From: Lutibacter sp. B2
GTDB lineage: Bacteria > Bacillota > Clostridia > Peptostreptococcales > Thermotaleaceae
Length of the DNA stretch: 35,149 nucleotides
Direction: 5' to 3'
Assembly: GCA_015686845.1 (NCBI GenBank)
Contig: JADPRS010000035.1
Coordinates: 1-35,149, forward strand
Positions 1-8,479 of this stretch are shown here, in pieces. Each line of letters starts with the position of its first letter. Positions within the stretch are counted from its first letter, which is position 1. A program made the translations under genes and the position numbers. The notes beneath the pieces are model-generated. The model had not been told where the DNA came from and did not search any database. It worked only from the letters and a program-made list of their open reading frames with translations.

Positions 1-192
1 GGAGATTTAATTGCACATGAGAACGAGCAAAGTAAAACAGAGGATGGATTAAGAATGAGATATACATTTGCAGGATCACATTATTTTAAGAGAATGAAGG
101 ATTTAGGATTATATACTATAGATAAAGAAGTGTTAGAGAAAAAAATTGAAAGAATGAATTTACTAAATATATTTGATGAAAAATTAGTGTAA
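1..192 (+). CDS. 3' end of an unidentified protein (partial)
   Basis: Frame 1 is open from the first base to TAA at 190-192 and gives the last 63 residues of a protein whose start lies outside the window. It is charged and has no membrane segment; the tail (KKIERMNLLNIFDEKLV) looks helical. A strong terminator hairpin follows at once, so this is the end of a transcription unit. I do not recognise the family. Confidence 0.6.
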   Translation, partial: GDLIAHENEQSKTEDGLRMRYTFAGSHYFKRMKDLGLYTIDKEVLEKKIERMNLLNIFDEKLV

Positions 193-196
193 AATG

Positions 197-250
197 AAAA
201 CTCATTTCTGATAAGAATGAATAATCATTCAAGCAGAAATGAGTTTTATT
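197..250 (+). terminator. Rho-independent terminator of the first gene
   Basis: A 14-bp perfect stem pairs 197-210 (AAAACTCATTTCTG) with 234-247 and is followed by TTTTATT. Its loop holds a second hairpin, GAATGA (215-220) with TCATTC (225-230). A-tract and T-tract on either side mean it could work in both directions. Confidence 0.85.
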
Positions 251-312
251 CAGTTGTAAAAGCTTCGTTATATTTGTTTTTGAAGTGCTTGAGCTCCTCT
301 CCTATAATTTTA

Positions 313-341
313 TGGACATTTGGGGAACTTAAAGTTATAAT
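313..341 (+). promoter_or_regulatory. Sigma-A type promoter
   Basis: TGGACA (313-318), a 17-base spacer and a perfect TATAAT (336-341). It lies 60 bp before the start of the hypothetical gene at 401. Confidence 0.65.
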
Positions 342-400
342 CAAAATATTGAGGAAGATAGAAAGTCACAATAAATAGATAAAAAAGAGGTGTAAAATGC

Positions 401-811
401 ATGGAACCTTTCGTTATAATGCTTATGGAAAAGAATAAAGATAGTGGCATATTAGAAAAAGAAATAGAAAATTATACTATTTCTAATCATGGGAATTTAA
501 TAGAGAACATTTATATGATACATGAGGAAGAAAAGGATCTTGTTTATGTAAAAATTACAACAGATAAAGATGTGGAAGATTGGGAATTTTCTGCTATCTT
601 AGATTATTATGATGAAGATGCTTTAAAGGATGTAGCTTTATCGTGCAAAGAAATAGAGGAGACTTATAATCCAACTTGGGAAGTGGTTGTGGAGTTTATT
701 CCAATACAAGATGAGATGCAAAAGAAATTAGAGGATTTGCTAAATAAACATAAACAACAATTAGATGAAGTATATGACACAATTAAAGATAAAAAAGAAG
801 AATATAAATAA
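401..811 (+). CDS. Hypothetical clostridial protein, possibly DUF6762-type
   Basis: A 136-aa acidic soluble protein with no signal peptide or membrane segment. Residues 1-95 look like an alternating strand/helix fold, and the last ~30 residues are a charged helix rich in K, E and Q. The start is ATG 401 behind AGAGG (386-390); an ATG four bases upstream is in another frame and stops after 13 codons. It is monocistronic, with its own promoter and terminator. From memory it resembles the uncharacterised DUF6762 family of Clostridia in length and composition, but this was not searched. No function can be assigned. Confidence 0.75.
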   Translation: MEPFVIMLMEKNKDSGILEKEIENYTISNHGNLIENIYMIHEEEKDLVYVKITTDKDVEDWEFSAILDYYDEDALKDVALSCKEIEETYNPTWEVVVEFIPIQDEMQKKLEDLLNKHKQQLDEVYDTIKDKKEEYK

Positions 812-873
812 GAGGTATAGAGATTTATTTAAATTGACCGATACATTTCCAAAAACAAAAATGAATAAATAGT

Positions 874-922
874 AAAGAATCATAAAGATAGCACAATGGA
901 TGTTACCTTTATGATTCTTTAA
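874..922 (+). terminator. Rho-independent terminator
   Basis: A 14-bp perfect stem: AAAGAATCATAAAG (874-887) pairs with 907-920, with a 19-base loop and a T-rich end. It closes the transcription unit of the hypothetical gene before it. Confidence 0.85.
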
Positions 923-990
923 TATTTACGATAGATAAACCCCTTGAAAATAAACTATAATAAAGAAAGTTTATACCAAGTCTAACGTAA

Positions 991-1020
991 TTGATCAATT
1001 TTGCGATTATGTGGTAGAAT
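991..1020 (+). promoter_or_regulatory. Promoter of the MFS transporter gene
   Basis: TTGATC (991-996), an 18-base spacer and TAGAAT (1015-1020). It overlaps the upstream in-frame GTG at 1011, which argues against that start and for the TTG at 1056. Confidence 0.5.
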
Positions 1021-1055
1021 GGGAGGATAAAAATTTAATAGTTGAGGTGCTTATT

Positions 1056-2231
1056 TTGAATAAGAAAATAACCTATTTAATGGTTGTAATGTTTTTGATG
1101 AGTGTGTTAGCAAATACGGCGCATCCTGTTACACCAGAATTAGTTGTTAGCTTGAATATGTCTTCACTTATGTATGGAATCATGTTTGCTTCTATGTCTA
1201 TAGCTAGCTTTACCATGTCACCCATTTGGGGCAGCTTGTCAGATAAATATAAAAGCAGGAAATTATTTATATCTTTTCCCTCTATGGGTTATGGACTTGC
1301 ACAAATAGGATTTGGTTTTTCAACATCGCCCATGATGATCATACTATTTAGAGTTTTTGCGGGTGGATTTGCTGCATCCATATTTACGATCGCTATAGCT
1401 TATATTGTTGATGAAACAGATCATACAAATAGAAGTAAAGCCATATCTTATTATACAGCGATAACAGGATTCGGTGTATCGATAGGATATCTGGTGGGTG
1501 GTTATATAGGTGCAAATGATTACCACTATGCTTTTATTTTTCAATCACTAGGACTGATCATACATGCGATTGTGGTTTATTTCTTTTTACCAGAAAGCAA
1601 TGTGAAGGTTGAGGGGATAAAAAAATCATCAAAACATCTTATCTCCCAAATTAAAGATGATTGTAAACAATATATGCCTACAGCTTTAGGAACGCTACTT
1701 TTAGTAGTGTTGTTAACATCATTTTCATTTATTGCGTATTCTACAGGTATAAACTATTTTTTAAAAAAATATTTAAATTTAAATCCCTTACAAATAGGAT
1801 ATTATATGGCTTTTACAGGGATTATAGGTATGATTGCAAATATTTACTTAACGCCAAAGGTATCAAGAAAATATGGTGATAAAAAATCACTTAAATATGT
1901 ATTATTAGTTACGGGCATTACGCTTATAATTCTTTCAATAATGGATAATCTATTTTCACCCATTTCAATCATTGTATTTATCATATTTATATTTTTTATT
2001 TCCATGTTTAAACCGCTACTACAGACAATGGTATCTAACTTAAGTAAAAATGAGCATGGCAAAATCATGGGGCTTCAGAATTCTGCTAACTCTATGGGGA
2101 TGGTGGGTGGATCTTTATTTGCTGGAACTTTATTAGATGTATATCCTAAAATATTATTTGTGATAGCAGCTGTCATATTTATAGTATCGTATTTGACCAT
2201 TGTAATTAGTAAGAAGTTAAAGAGAGATTAA
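1056..2231 (+). CDS. MFS drug/metabolite exporter
   Basis: A 391-aa major facilitator superfamily protein with about 12 predicted membrane helices, the usual size for the DHA1 (TetA/Bmr-like) drug:H+ antiporter group. The loop between helices 2 and 3 carries motif A, seen as GSLSDKYKSRK. A second half-repeat begins after a basic cytoplasmic loop (KKSSKHLISQIKDD). I chose TTG 1056, which follows GAGGTG (1044-1049) with six bases between; an in-frame GTG at 1011 lies inside a promoter and has no ribosome site. The substrate cannot be read from sequence. It stands alone, and the next gene has its own ribosome site 64 bp on. Confidence 0.88.
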   Translation: MNKKITYLMVVMFLMSVLANTAHPVTPELVVSLNMSSLMYGIMFASMSIASFTMSPIWGSLSDKYKSRKLFISFPSMGYGLAQIGFGFSTSPMMIILFRVFAGGFAASIFTIAIAYIVDETDHTNRSKAISYYTAITGFGVSIGYLVGGYIGANDYHYAFIFQSLGLIIHAIVVYFFLPESNVKVEGIKKSSKHLISQIKDDCKQYMPTALGTLLLVVLLTSFSFIAYSTGINYFLKKYLNLNPLQIGYYMAFTGIIGMIANIYLTPKVSRKYGDKKSLKYVLLVTGITLIILSIMDNLFSPISIIVFIIFIFFISMFKPLLQTMVSNLSKNEHGKIMGLQNSANSMGMVGGSLFAGTLLDVYPKILFVIAAVIFIVSYLTIVISKKLKRD

Positions 2232-2295
2232 GTGCATAAAAATACACTTATAGATCAAAGATTAAAAAATAGGAATCAACGTAGGAGGAAATCAG

Positions 2296-3048
2296 ATGAA
2301 ATTTGTATCATGGAATGTGAATGGATTAAGAGCATGTGTAAAAAAAGGGTTTTTAGATTATTTTAATGAAATCGATGCAGATGTATTTTGTGTGCAGGAA
2401 ACAAAGCTACAAGAAGGACAAATTGACCTTAATCTAAAAGGTTATGAACAATATTGGAACTATGCAGTCAAAAAAGGGTACTCCGGGACGGCTATATTTA
2501 CAAAGAAAAAGCCACTGTTTGTAAATTATGGACTGAATATAGAAGAACATGATCAAGAAGGACGTGTTATTACCCTCGAGTTTGAGGAAAATTTCGTGGT
2601 AAATGTATATACTCCAAATTCTAAAAGAGAACTAGAGAGATTAGAATATAGAATGGAGTGGGAAGATGATTTTAGAAAGTATCTTAAAAAACTAGACGCA
2701 ATTAAGCCTGTTATTCTTTGTGGAGATTTAAATGTTGCACATCAAGAAATCGACTTAAAAAATCCAAAGACAAATCGAAAAAGTGCAGGATTTACAGAGG
2801 AAGAGCGATCTAAAATGACAGAATTATTAGCTGTACAATTTATGGATAGCTTTAGATATTTTTATCCAGACAAAGAAGAAGTTTATTCTTGGTGGTCCTA
2901 TATGAGAAAAGCAAGAGAGCGAAATACTGGATGGAGAATAGATTATTTTATTGTATCAGAAAGATTAAAAGAATCTATGAAAGATGCACAGATTCATCCG
3001 GAGATTATGGGAAGTGACCATTGCCCTGTATTTTTAGAACTAAAATAG
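2296..3048 (+). CDS. exoA: Exodeoxyribonuclease III (AP endonuclease)
   Basis: A 250-aa EEP-fold nuclease that cuts at abasic sites and removes 3' blocking groups in base-excision repair. Expected motifs occur in order: WNVNGLRA near the N-terminus, QETKLQ with the metal-binding Glu, GDLNVAHQEIDL with the catalytic Asp/Asn, WWSYMRKARERNTGWRIDYF and the C-terminal SDHCPV with the general-base His. Length is normal for the bacterial Xth/ExoA family. The start is ATG 2296 after TAGGAGG. A terminator follows at 3140. Confidence 0.97.
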   Translation: MKFVSWNVNGLRACVKKGFLDYFNEIDADVFCVQETKLQEGQIDLNLKGYEQYWNYAVKKGYSGTAIFTKKKPLFVNYGLNIEEHDQEGRVITLEFEENFVVNVYTPNSKRELERLEYRMEWEDDFRKYLKKLDAIKPVILCGDLNVAHQEIDLKNPKTNRKSAGFTEEERSKMTELLAVQFMDSFRYFYPDKEEVYSWWSYMRKARERNTGWRIDYFIVSERLKESMKDAQIHPEIMGSDHCPVFLELK

Positions 3049-3139
3049 TAGCAAGAAGAATATAGAACTGAGATGAAAGTGATAAAAATGAAATGATGCA
3101 TTATGGCTTGGTGAAAAACTTAGTGTTTTACGGTACAAT

Positions 3140-3182
3140 AAGAATTGGATCTGATCCAGTTCTTATTTATATTGTATTTTTT
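3140..3182 (+). terminator. Rho-independent terminator after exoA
   Basis: An 11-bp stem (3140-3150 with 3154-3164, one G-U pair) with a CTG loop, followed by a T-rich run that includes six Ts ending at 3182. It lies 92 bp after the exoA stop. Confidence 0.75.
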
Positions 3183-3203
3183 AATACGGTATATGTGAGA
3201 TCA

Positions 3204-3212
3204 TGATATAAT
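3204..3212 (+). promoter_or_regulatory. Extended -10 promoter
   Basis: TGATATAAT, a perfect extended -10 element, lies just after the exoA terminator and about 36 bp before the metallopeptidase start. No good -35 is visible at 17 bp. Confidence 0.6.
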
Positions 3213-3248
3213 TCATAAAAAAATAGTTTTATAGAAAGAAGGATGTTA

Positions 3249-3956
3249 GTGAAGATAGAATATAATAATGAAACGATTGAATTCACTATAGTATATGAAG
3301 AAAGAGAAACAGTAGGGATTAAAATTGATGATATTGAAGGTATAATTGTAGTAGTACCAAAACAAGCGGATGAAAAGGTTATCATAGATATTGTAAAATC
3401 AAAAGCTCCTTTAATTTTACAAAAGTTAAAGGAAAGTACAGAAACAAATCCATGTATAAAAGAAAAGAAGTATGAAAATGGAGAATTATTTTTATACTTG
3501 GGGGATCAATATGCGATTCAGATAATCATTGATGAAAGTATTAAAAAAGATATAGTGAAATTTAAAAATGGTTTAATTTGTATTACAGTTAGAAAAAGTG
3601 AAAAAGAAGCATATAAAAACTCTATGGAGAAGTTCTATAAGAAAAAATGTAGAAAAAAGATATTAGAAAGGATAGAATATTATCAGAAATATTTTAAGAT
3701 AAAACCTAAGGAAATCAAGATTATAGAGTCAAAAAACAAATGGGGAAGCTGTAGCTCCAATAGAAATATTAATTTCAACTGGCGGTTAATTATGGCGCCT
3801 ATAGAAGTCATTGATTATATTGTAGTACATGAAATGTGTCATTTGATGCATATGAATCATTCCAAGTCATTTTGGACATTAGTTGGGAAAATAATACCGG
3901 ACTATAAGCAAAGAAGTGAGTGGTTAAAGTATAATAATAGTAGAATGAATATATAG
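3249..3956 (+). CDS. YgjP-like zinc metallopeptidase (DUF45/M48-type)
   Basis: A 235-aa soluble protein of the YgjP/SprT-like WLM metallopeptidase family. The zinc site is HEMCHLMHMNHSKSFW: HExxH followed by a third ligand His, then the F-W typical of YgjP proteins. Upstream, NKWGSCSSNRNINFNWRLIMAP matches the conserved region before HExxH. The ATG at 3243 touches the AAAGAAGG ribosome site with no gap, so GTG 3249 (six bases away) is the better start. The function of this family is poorly defined; an intracellular peptidase role is inferred. It has its own promoter and sits 39 bp before the pseudouridine synthase gene. Confidence 0.85.
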   Translation: MKIEYNNETIEFTIVYEERETVGIKIDDIEGIIVVVPKQADEKVIIDIVKSKAPLILQKLKESTETNPCIKEKKYENGELFLYLGDQYAIQIIIDESIKKDIVKFKNGLICITVRKSEKEAYKNSMEKFYKKKCRKKILERIEYYQKYFKIKPKEIKIIESKNKWGSCSSNRNINFNWRLIMAPIEVIDYIVVHEMCHLMHMNHSKSFWTLVGKIIPDYKQRSEWLKYNNSRMNI

Positions 3957-3995
3957 TATATACTATACTTAACAAAAGAAGAAGGAGTTGTTTAA

Positions 3996-4709
3996 GTGAG
4001 GTTACAAAAATATATTGCACATTGTGGTGTTGCATCGAGAAGAAAAGCTGAAGAAATTATAAAAGATGGAAGAGTAAAGGTTAATGGTGAAACAATAATA
4101 AATATGGGACTGGTTATTGATCCTAGTTCAGATATAGTAGCTGTAGATCATAAAATTATAAAACCTGAGGAAAATACAGTGTATATTTTATTAAATAAAC
4201 CTGAAGGTTATATTACCAGTGTGTCAGATGAATTTAATCGATCTACCGTTATTGATTTAGTAAAAGAAATTAAAGAGAGAATTTATCCAGTTGGAAGATT
4301 AGATTATGATACTGCTGGTTTATTAATCATGACCAATGATGGAGATTTATCTTTTAAGCTTACACATCCAAAACATGAAGTAACGAAAACCTATGTTGCA
4401 AAAGTGAAAGGAAAATTAAATAAAGGACAACTTAGTTTATTAAGAAAAGGAGTAGATATAGGCGGATATATTACTGCTCCAGCCAGTGTTGAAATACTAG
4501 AGGAAAATGATAAAACCAGTGTAATAAAAATCATTATACACGAAGGCAAAAATAGACAGGTTAGAAAAATGTTTGATAAAGTTGATCATCATGTGATTAG
4601 CTTAAAAAGAATAGCAATTGGAAACTTAAAAGTAGATGGAATAAGAAAAGGAACATGGAGGGTTTTAACTAAGACGGAAGTGATGTATTTAAAATCTGAA
4701 TTATGTTAA
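3996..4709 (+). CDS. rluB: Pseudouridine synthase, RluB/RsuA family
   Basis: A 237-aa enzyme that converts uridine to pseudouridine in rRNA. An N-terminal S4 RNA-binding domain (about residues 1-60, RLQKYIAHCGVASRRKAEEII) precedes the catalytic domain with GRLDYDTAGLLIMTNDGD, whose first Asp is the nucleophile. The C-terminal part has the usual EGKNRQVRKMF. The start is GTG 3996 with GAAGGAG upstream. RluB (23S helix 89 in E. coli) is the usual call for this Firmicutes form; RsuA or RluF-like activity cannot be excluded. First gene of a probable operon with the GNAT and methyltransferase genes. Confidence 0.92.
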   Translation: MRLQKYIAHCGVASRRKAEEIIKDGRVKVNGETIINMGLVIDPSSDIVAVDHKIIKPEENTVYILLNKPEGYITSVSDEFNRSTVIDLVKEIKERIYPVGRLDYDTAGLLIMTNDGDLSFKLTHPKHEVTKTYVAKVKGKLNKGQLSLLRKGVDIGGYITAPASVEILEENDKTSVIKIIIHEGKNRQVRKMFDKVDHHVISLKRIAIGNLKVDGIRKGTWRVLTKTEVMYLKSELC

Positions 4710-4729
4710 ATAAGAAGGAGTAATGTGAC

Positions 4730-5152
4730 ATGTTAGAGATAAGATTAGCAAATAATCAAGAACTGGATACAATAGACAAATTTTTAAATGAAAATGATCA
4801 AAAACATAGAAAATCAGATAAATTAAATTATATGGTCGCATATGAAAATGAAAAAATAGTAGGTGCTTTAATTTTTCAAAAAGAAGAGGATACAGCTATA
4901 ATAAACTACATAATAGTAAGAGAAGATAAACGTAATCAATATATAGGAGAAGGTCTACTAAAAGCTATGTTAAGTTATTCAGAACATGAAGGAATGACAA
5001 AAGCTATAGTATCTACAAGTGAATCTGGAGGATTTTTTAGGAAAAATGGTTTTGTAGATAGAGTAAATGAAAATTTACAGAAGACCATATTAGAAGTCAT
5101 ACTTCCAGATTATTTTTTAACGTCGTGTAAATCATGTGGGGTGATCAAGTGA
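4730..5152 (+). CDS. GNAT-family N-acetyltransferase
   Basis: A 140-aa protein of GNAT length and layout. An N-terminal strand-helix is followed by strands around YMVAYENEKIVGALIFQ. Acetyl-CoA-binding motif A is VREDKRNQYIGEGLLKAML, with the Q-Y-I-G-E-G form of the R/QxxGxG/A loop. A late GGFFRKNGF matches the segment common in GNATs. The C-terminal SCKSCG may be a small metal or redox pair, but this is not certain. The substrate is unknown. It starts 20 bp after rluB, and its stop overlaps the next gene's GTG, so the three genes are probably co-translated. Confidence 0.8.
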   Translation: MLEIRLANNQELDTIDKFLNENDQKHRKSDKLNYMVAYENEKIVGALIFQKEEDTAIINYIIVREDKRNQYIGEGLLKAMLSYSEHEGMTKAIVSTSESGGFFRKNGFVDRVNENLQKTILEVILPDYFLTSCKSCGVIK

Positions 5153-5718
5153 ATGCAAAATCCATTGTAAAAATAACTGGATTAACGCAATTAATTATGA
5201 GTAATGTGATTGTTAAAGGAGATATAGTAATAGATGGTACAATGGGAAATGGAAATGATACACTTTTTTTAGCAAATCTTGTTGAAGAGACGGGTAAAGT
5301 TATATCTTTTGATATCCAAGAAAAAGCTATTATGAATACAAAACAGTTATTAGAAGAACATAATATAAATAAACAAGTGGAATTGATCCATGATGGGCAT
5401 GAAAATATAGAAGAATATATATCTGATGAAATTTCAGGCGCAATTTTTAATTTAGGGTATTTACCAAAAGGAGATACCAATCTTATAACCAAATCTAAAA
5501 CAACTATTAAAGCAATACAAAGTTGTTTAAAGTTATTGAAAAAAAATGGAATAATAACGATTGCAATTTATTATGGGCATGAAGGTGGAGAAGAAGAAAA
5601 AAATAATGTGATTGATTATGCTTCAGCCCTTGATAAAAAATTGTATCATGTAATGAAGATGGACTACATAAATCAAAAAGGAACCCCTCCATTATTAATA
5701 GTAATTATGAAAAAATAG
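5149..5718 (+). CDS. YtqB-type class I SAM methyltransferase (MnmM-like)
   Basis: A 189-aa Rossmann-fold methyltransferase of the YtqB family. Motif I is DGTMGNGNDTLFLANL and motif II is ISFDIQEKA; NLGYLPKGD is the family's catalytic-loop form. B. subtilis YtqB has been described as MnmM, which methylates the wobble uridine of certain tRNAs; the same role here is inferred. I chose GTG 5149, which shares GTGA with the stop of the GNAT gene and has GGGGTGA four bases upstream; ATG 5134 lies before that ribosome site. A terminator follows directly. Confidence 0.85.
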   Translation: MNAKSIVKITGLTQLIMSNVIVKGDIVIDGTMGNGNDTLFLANLVEETGKVISFDIQEKAIMNTKQLLEEHNINKQVELIHDGHENIEEYISDEISGAIFNLGYLPKGDTNLITKSKTTIKAIQSCLKLLKKNGIITIAIYYGHEGGEEEKNNVIDYASALDKKLYHVMKMDYINQKGTPPLLIVIMKK

Positions 5719-5745
5719 ACAGTCGAGGATTCGGCTGTTTTTAAT
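5719..5745 (+). terminator. Rho-independent terminator of the rluB operon
   Basis: ACAGTCGA (5719-5726), a GGAT loop and TCGGCTGT (5731-5738) form an 8-bp stem with one G-U pair, followed by TTTTTAATAT. Confidence 0.85.
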
Positions 5746-5766
5746 ATAATCAAGTAAGAAAGTATG

Positions 5767-5811
5767 TTAGTTCAATTTAGTTCCGAGTAGCAATAACTAT
5801 TGAACTAAATT
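5767..5811 (+). repeat. Overlapping inverted repeats before surE
   Basis: TTAGTTCAAT (5767-5776) can pair with 5799-5808, and AATTTAGTTC (5774-5783) can pair with 5802-5811. Both stems are 10 bp and perfect but share bases, so only one can form. The two left arms contain the direct repeat TTAGTTC. It is not followed by a T-run. Confidence 0.5.
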
Positions 5812-5912
5812 ATATAAAATAAAAACTTTAATAATACTATTGATTTTATGATAAATTAGTATTAAAACAATAGTAACTATTATAATAAATTAATATATAG
5901 GAGTGATTAATT

Positions 5913-6674
5913 TTGAAAATACTAATTACAAACGATGATGGAATTTATGCAGAAGGTATTCTGTGTTTAGCAAATGCATTAAATAAGATAGGAGATGTGG
6001 TCGTTGCTGCACCTGATCGACAAAGAAGTGCAACCGGACATGCAATTACAATGCATGAACCACTTAGAGCAAAAAAAGTAAAGTTGTTTGAGCAAGATTT
6101 TGAAGCATGGGCTATAAGTGGAACTCCTGCAGATTGTGTAAAACTAGCAATAGAATCTCTTATGACATCAAAACCAAATATTATATTTTCTGGAATAAAT
6201 GATAGTCCAAATCTTGGTACAGATGTATTATATTCTGGAACTGTTTCAGCCGCCATAGAAGGAGCAATTTTAGGATATCCATCTGTTGCAGTATCATTAG
6301 CTGATTTTAGAAATCTTAATTATGAATATGCAGCAGAATTTTGTTGTGATCTAGCAACTAAAATCATGCAAAATAAACTTCCAGCAGACACTTTGTTAAA
6401 TGTTAATATTCCGAACTGTCCTAAAGAAGAAATTAAAGGCGTAGATATTACAACTTTAAGCGTTAGAAAGTATAAAAATTCATTTATAGAACGAATAGAT
6501 CCAAGAGGAGATGTGTATTATTGGCTTGGAGGAGAAATAATAAAACAAAAAAGCATTCAAGGAACAGATACTTATAGTATTCAAAATAAAAGCATTTCTA
6601 TAACACCAATTCACTTTGATTTAACAAAATTTGATCTAATAGATAGAATTAAAGAATGGAAAATCTCACTGTAA
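5913..6674 (+). CDS. surE: 5'/3'-nucleotidase SurE
   Basis: A 253-aa metal-dependent phosphatase that releases phosphate from 5'- and 3'-nucleoside monophosphates and is linked to survival in stationary phase. The N-terminus has KILITNDDGIYAEGI with the Asp-Asp metal ligands. SATGHAIT, SGTPADCVKLAI, SGINDSPNLGTDVLYSGTVSAAIEG and NVNIPNC are all standard SurE blocks. The start is TTG 5913 after AGGAG; no in-frame ATG lies nearby. The region before it is very AT-rich and has a TATAAT at 5881-5886 but no clear -35. Confidence 0.96.
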   Translation: MKILITNDDGIYAEGILCLANALNKIGDVVVAAPDRQRSATGHAITMHEPLRAKKVKLFEQDFEAWAISGTPADCVKLAIESLMTSKPNIIFSGINDSPNLGTDVLYSGTVSAAIEGAILGYPSVAVSLADFRNLNYEYAAEFCCDLATKIMQNKLPADTLLNVNIPNCPKEEIKGVDITTLSVRKYKNSFIERIDPRGDVYYWLGGEIIKQKSIQGTDTYSIQNKSISITPIHFDLTKFDLIDRIKEWKISL

Positions 6675-6730
6675 ATAATTTTTTCAGCTTTTTAATAGTA
6701 TGTGCTATGGTTAAGAACAACTACTTCAGG

Positions 6731-6760
6731 TGGACAAGAACTTGTTTTAGATGATATAAT
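6731..6760 (+). promoter_or_regulatory. Promoter of the RpiR-type regulator gene
   Basis: TGGACA (6731-6736), an 18-base spacer and TATAAT (6755-6760) with a TGA extension. The spacer starts with the short dyad ACAAG-AA-CTTGT (6734-6745), a possible operator or autoregulatory site. Confidence 0.6.
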
Positions 6761-6840
6761 GTTACATGAATCAAGTCGTATGAACGGGAAAATTGTATAA
6801 ATAAAGCATTATATAAAATAATTAAGAAAGGTAGGAATAT

Positions 6841-7716
6841 ATGAGCGAAAAAAAAACAGATTTAACAAAGAATATTCAAAAAAATTTTTCGAGACTTAGT
6901 AAAGGGCAAAAATTAATTGCACAATTTATTATTAATGAATACGATAAAGCAGCTTTTATGACCGCTTCAAAATTAGGAAATAAAGTAGGTGTTAGTGAAT
7001 CAACTGTTGTAAGATTTGCAAATGCATTAGGCTATGAGGGCTATCCGCAATTACAAAAAGATTTACAAGAATTAATTAAAACAAAATTAACAACTGTGCA
7101 GAGATTAGAAATGTCTAAAGATTATAAAAATGAAGGTGCGGTTCTTAAGAAAGTATTAAAAGCAGATATAGATAATATACGTACGATGATGGATGAAATT
7201 GGAGATGAAATTTTTCAAGAAGTAATTAATGAGATTTTTAAGGCAAAACGAATTTATATTGTTGGATTAAGAAGTTCTAGTACACTTGCCGAATATTTAG
7301 GTTTTTATTTAAAATTAATATTTGATGATGTGCGTGTAATTACGCCTGGAATTAGTGATGTTTTCGAACAAGTTTTAAGAGTTAGTAATGAGGATTTAGT
7401 AATAGGTATTAGTTTTCCTAGATATTCTAAAAATACATTAAATGCAATATCATATGTTAAGCAACAAGGAGCAACAATTGTTGGAATTACAGATAGTAAA
7501 GTATCTCCAATTACAGAAATGTCAACATATACGTTAACTGCTAGAAGTAATATGGCTTCTTTTGTAGATTCACTAGTAGCACCTCTTAGCTTAATTAATG
7601 CTCTAATTGTAGCCGTAGGAATAAGAGGGCAATCTGAGATTACAAGTACATTTGATACACTTGAAGAAGTTTGGAGAACACATAAGATTTATGATAATAA
7701 AGATAGAAACGAATAA
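6841..7716 (+). CDS. MurR/RpiR-family transcriptional regulator
   Basis: A 291-aa regulator with an N-terminal winged HTH (about residues 1-77; LSKGQKLIAQFI then VGVSESTVVRFANALGYEGYP as the recognition part) and a C-terminal SIS sugar-phosphate-binding domain (about 125-270; AKRIYIVGLRSSSTLAEYL). Family members sense phosphosugars such as ribose-5-P or MurNAc-6-P. No sugar-use genes lie beside it, so the ligand and targets are unknown. It has its own promoter and a strong terminator, so it is probably monocistronic. The start is ATG 6841 after GAAAGG. Confidence 0.93.
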   Translation: MSEKKTDLTKNIQKNFSRLSKGQKLIAQFIINEYDKAAFMTASKLGNKVGVSESTVVRFANALGYEGYPQLQKDLQELIKTKLTTVQRLEMSKDYKNEGAVLKKVLKADIDNIRTMMDEIGDEIFQEVINEIFKAKRIYIVGLRSSSTLAEYLGFYLKLIFDDVRVITPGISDVFEQVLRVSNEDLVIGISFPRYSKNTLNAISYVKQQGATIVGITDSKVSPITEMSTYTLTARSNMASFVDSLVAPLSLINALIVAVGIRGQSEITSTFDTLEEVWRTHKIYDNKDRNE

Positions 7717-7746
7717 AAAAACTACGGATTTCCCGTAGTTTTTTTA
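7716..7746 (+). terminator. Rho-independent terminator
   Basis: A run of As leads into ACTACGG (7721-7727), which pairs with CCGTAGT (7733-7739) and is followed by eight Ts. Including the A/T flanks the stem exceeds 10 bp, and it can act in both directions. Confidence 0.92.
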
Positions 7747-7808
7747 TAGTCTATAATTTTATATAAATGGGAAAAAATAATGAAAAGATATATAATAATA
7801 AAATTTAA

Positions 7809-7817
7809 TGATATAAT
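7809..7817 (+). promoter_or_regulatory. Extended -10 promoter
   Basis: TGATATAAT, 33 bp before the phosphatase start. It probably drives the phosphatase, YhiN, cmk and ispH-S1 genes, which run with short gaps and no clear terminator between them. Confidence 0.55.
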
Positions 7818-7850
7818 AAATAGGATGCTTTGGAGGGGGAATAAGAACCT

Positions 7851-8465
7851 ATGACAAAACTATTTTTAATAAGACATGGTGAAACTACCTGGAATGTAGA
7901 ATCTAAGGCTCAAGGAGCTAAAAATATAGAATTAAGTGAAGTAGGAAGACAACAAGCAGCCTATTTAGCTGAAAGAATATCAAAATATAAAATAGACTAT
8001 ATTTTCAGTAGTGATTTAGATAGAGCATATGAAACTGCATCTATTATAGGTGGCAAAATAAATAAAGAAGTTTCGCAAATTGGTGATTTGCGAGAAATGT
8101 CTTTTGGTAAATGGGAAGGATTAACACAAAAGCAAATTAAGGAAGTGTATAAAGAACATTTTATAGTGTGGCGAAATAATCCACATAAAGCAGATATTCC
8201 AGATGGAGAAAGATTAATAGATGTTCAAAATAGAGCCTTAAGAGCAGTAAATGATGTAGTTGATAAACATAAAGGAAAGAATATATTGATCGTCTCACAT
8301 GGTGTAACCATAAAAACTATTATACTAGGAATTATGGGTATAGGCTTATCAGATTTTTACAAAATTACTCAAAATAATACATGTATTAATGTTATTGAAT
8401 ATAGAGATTATGGACCTGTAATTTTGAGATTAAATGATACGGCTCATTTAGAAAATATAAAGTAA
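7851..8465 (+). CDS. Histidine phosphatase family protein (phosphoglycerate-mutase-like)
   Basis: A 204-aa member of the histidine phosphatase superfamily. The RHG signature with the phospho-accepting His is LFLIRHGETTWN, and the second catalytic His is in ILIVSHGVTIKTI. The basic and acidic pocket residues (SSDLDRAYETA; REMSFGKWEGL) are present. It is the size of GpmB/CobC-like phosphatases; the substrate (phosphoglycerate, alpha-ribazole-P or another) cannot be told. The start is ATG 7851 after the strong site GGAGGGGGA. First gene of a probable operon; the next gene begins 14 bp after it. Confidence 0.92.
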   Translation: MTKLFLIRHGETTWNVESKAQGAKNIELSEVGRQQAAYLAERISKYKIDYIFSSDLDRAYETASIIGGKINKEVSQIGDLREMSFGKWEGLTQKQIKEVYKEHFIVWRNNPHKADIPDGERLIDVQNRALRAVNDVVDKHKGKNILIVSHGVTIKTIILGIMGIGLSDFYKITQNNTCINVIEYRDYGPVILRLNDTAHLENIK

Positions 8466-8479
8466 AGGATGTATGAAAA

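Noticed and set aside
1011-1055. Upstream GTG start for the MFS gene
   Set aside because: It overlaps a promoter -10 and lacks a ribosome site; TTG 1056 has both spacing and site.
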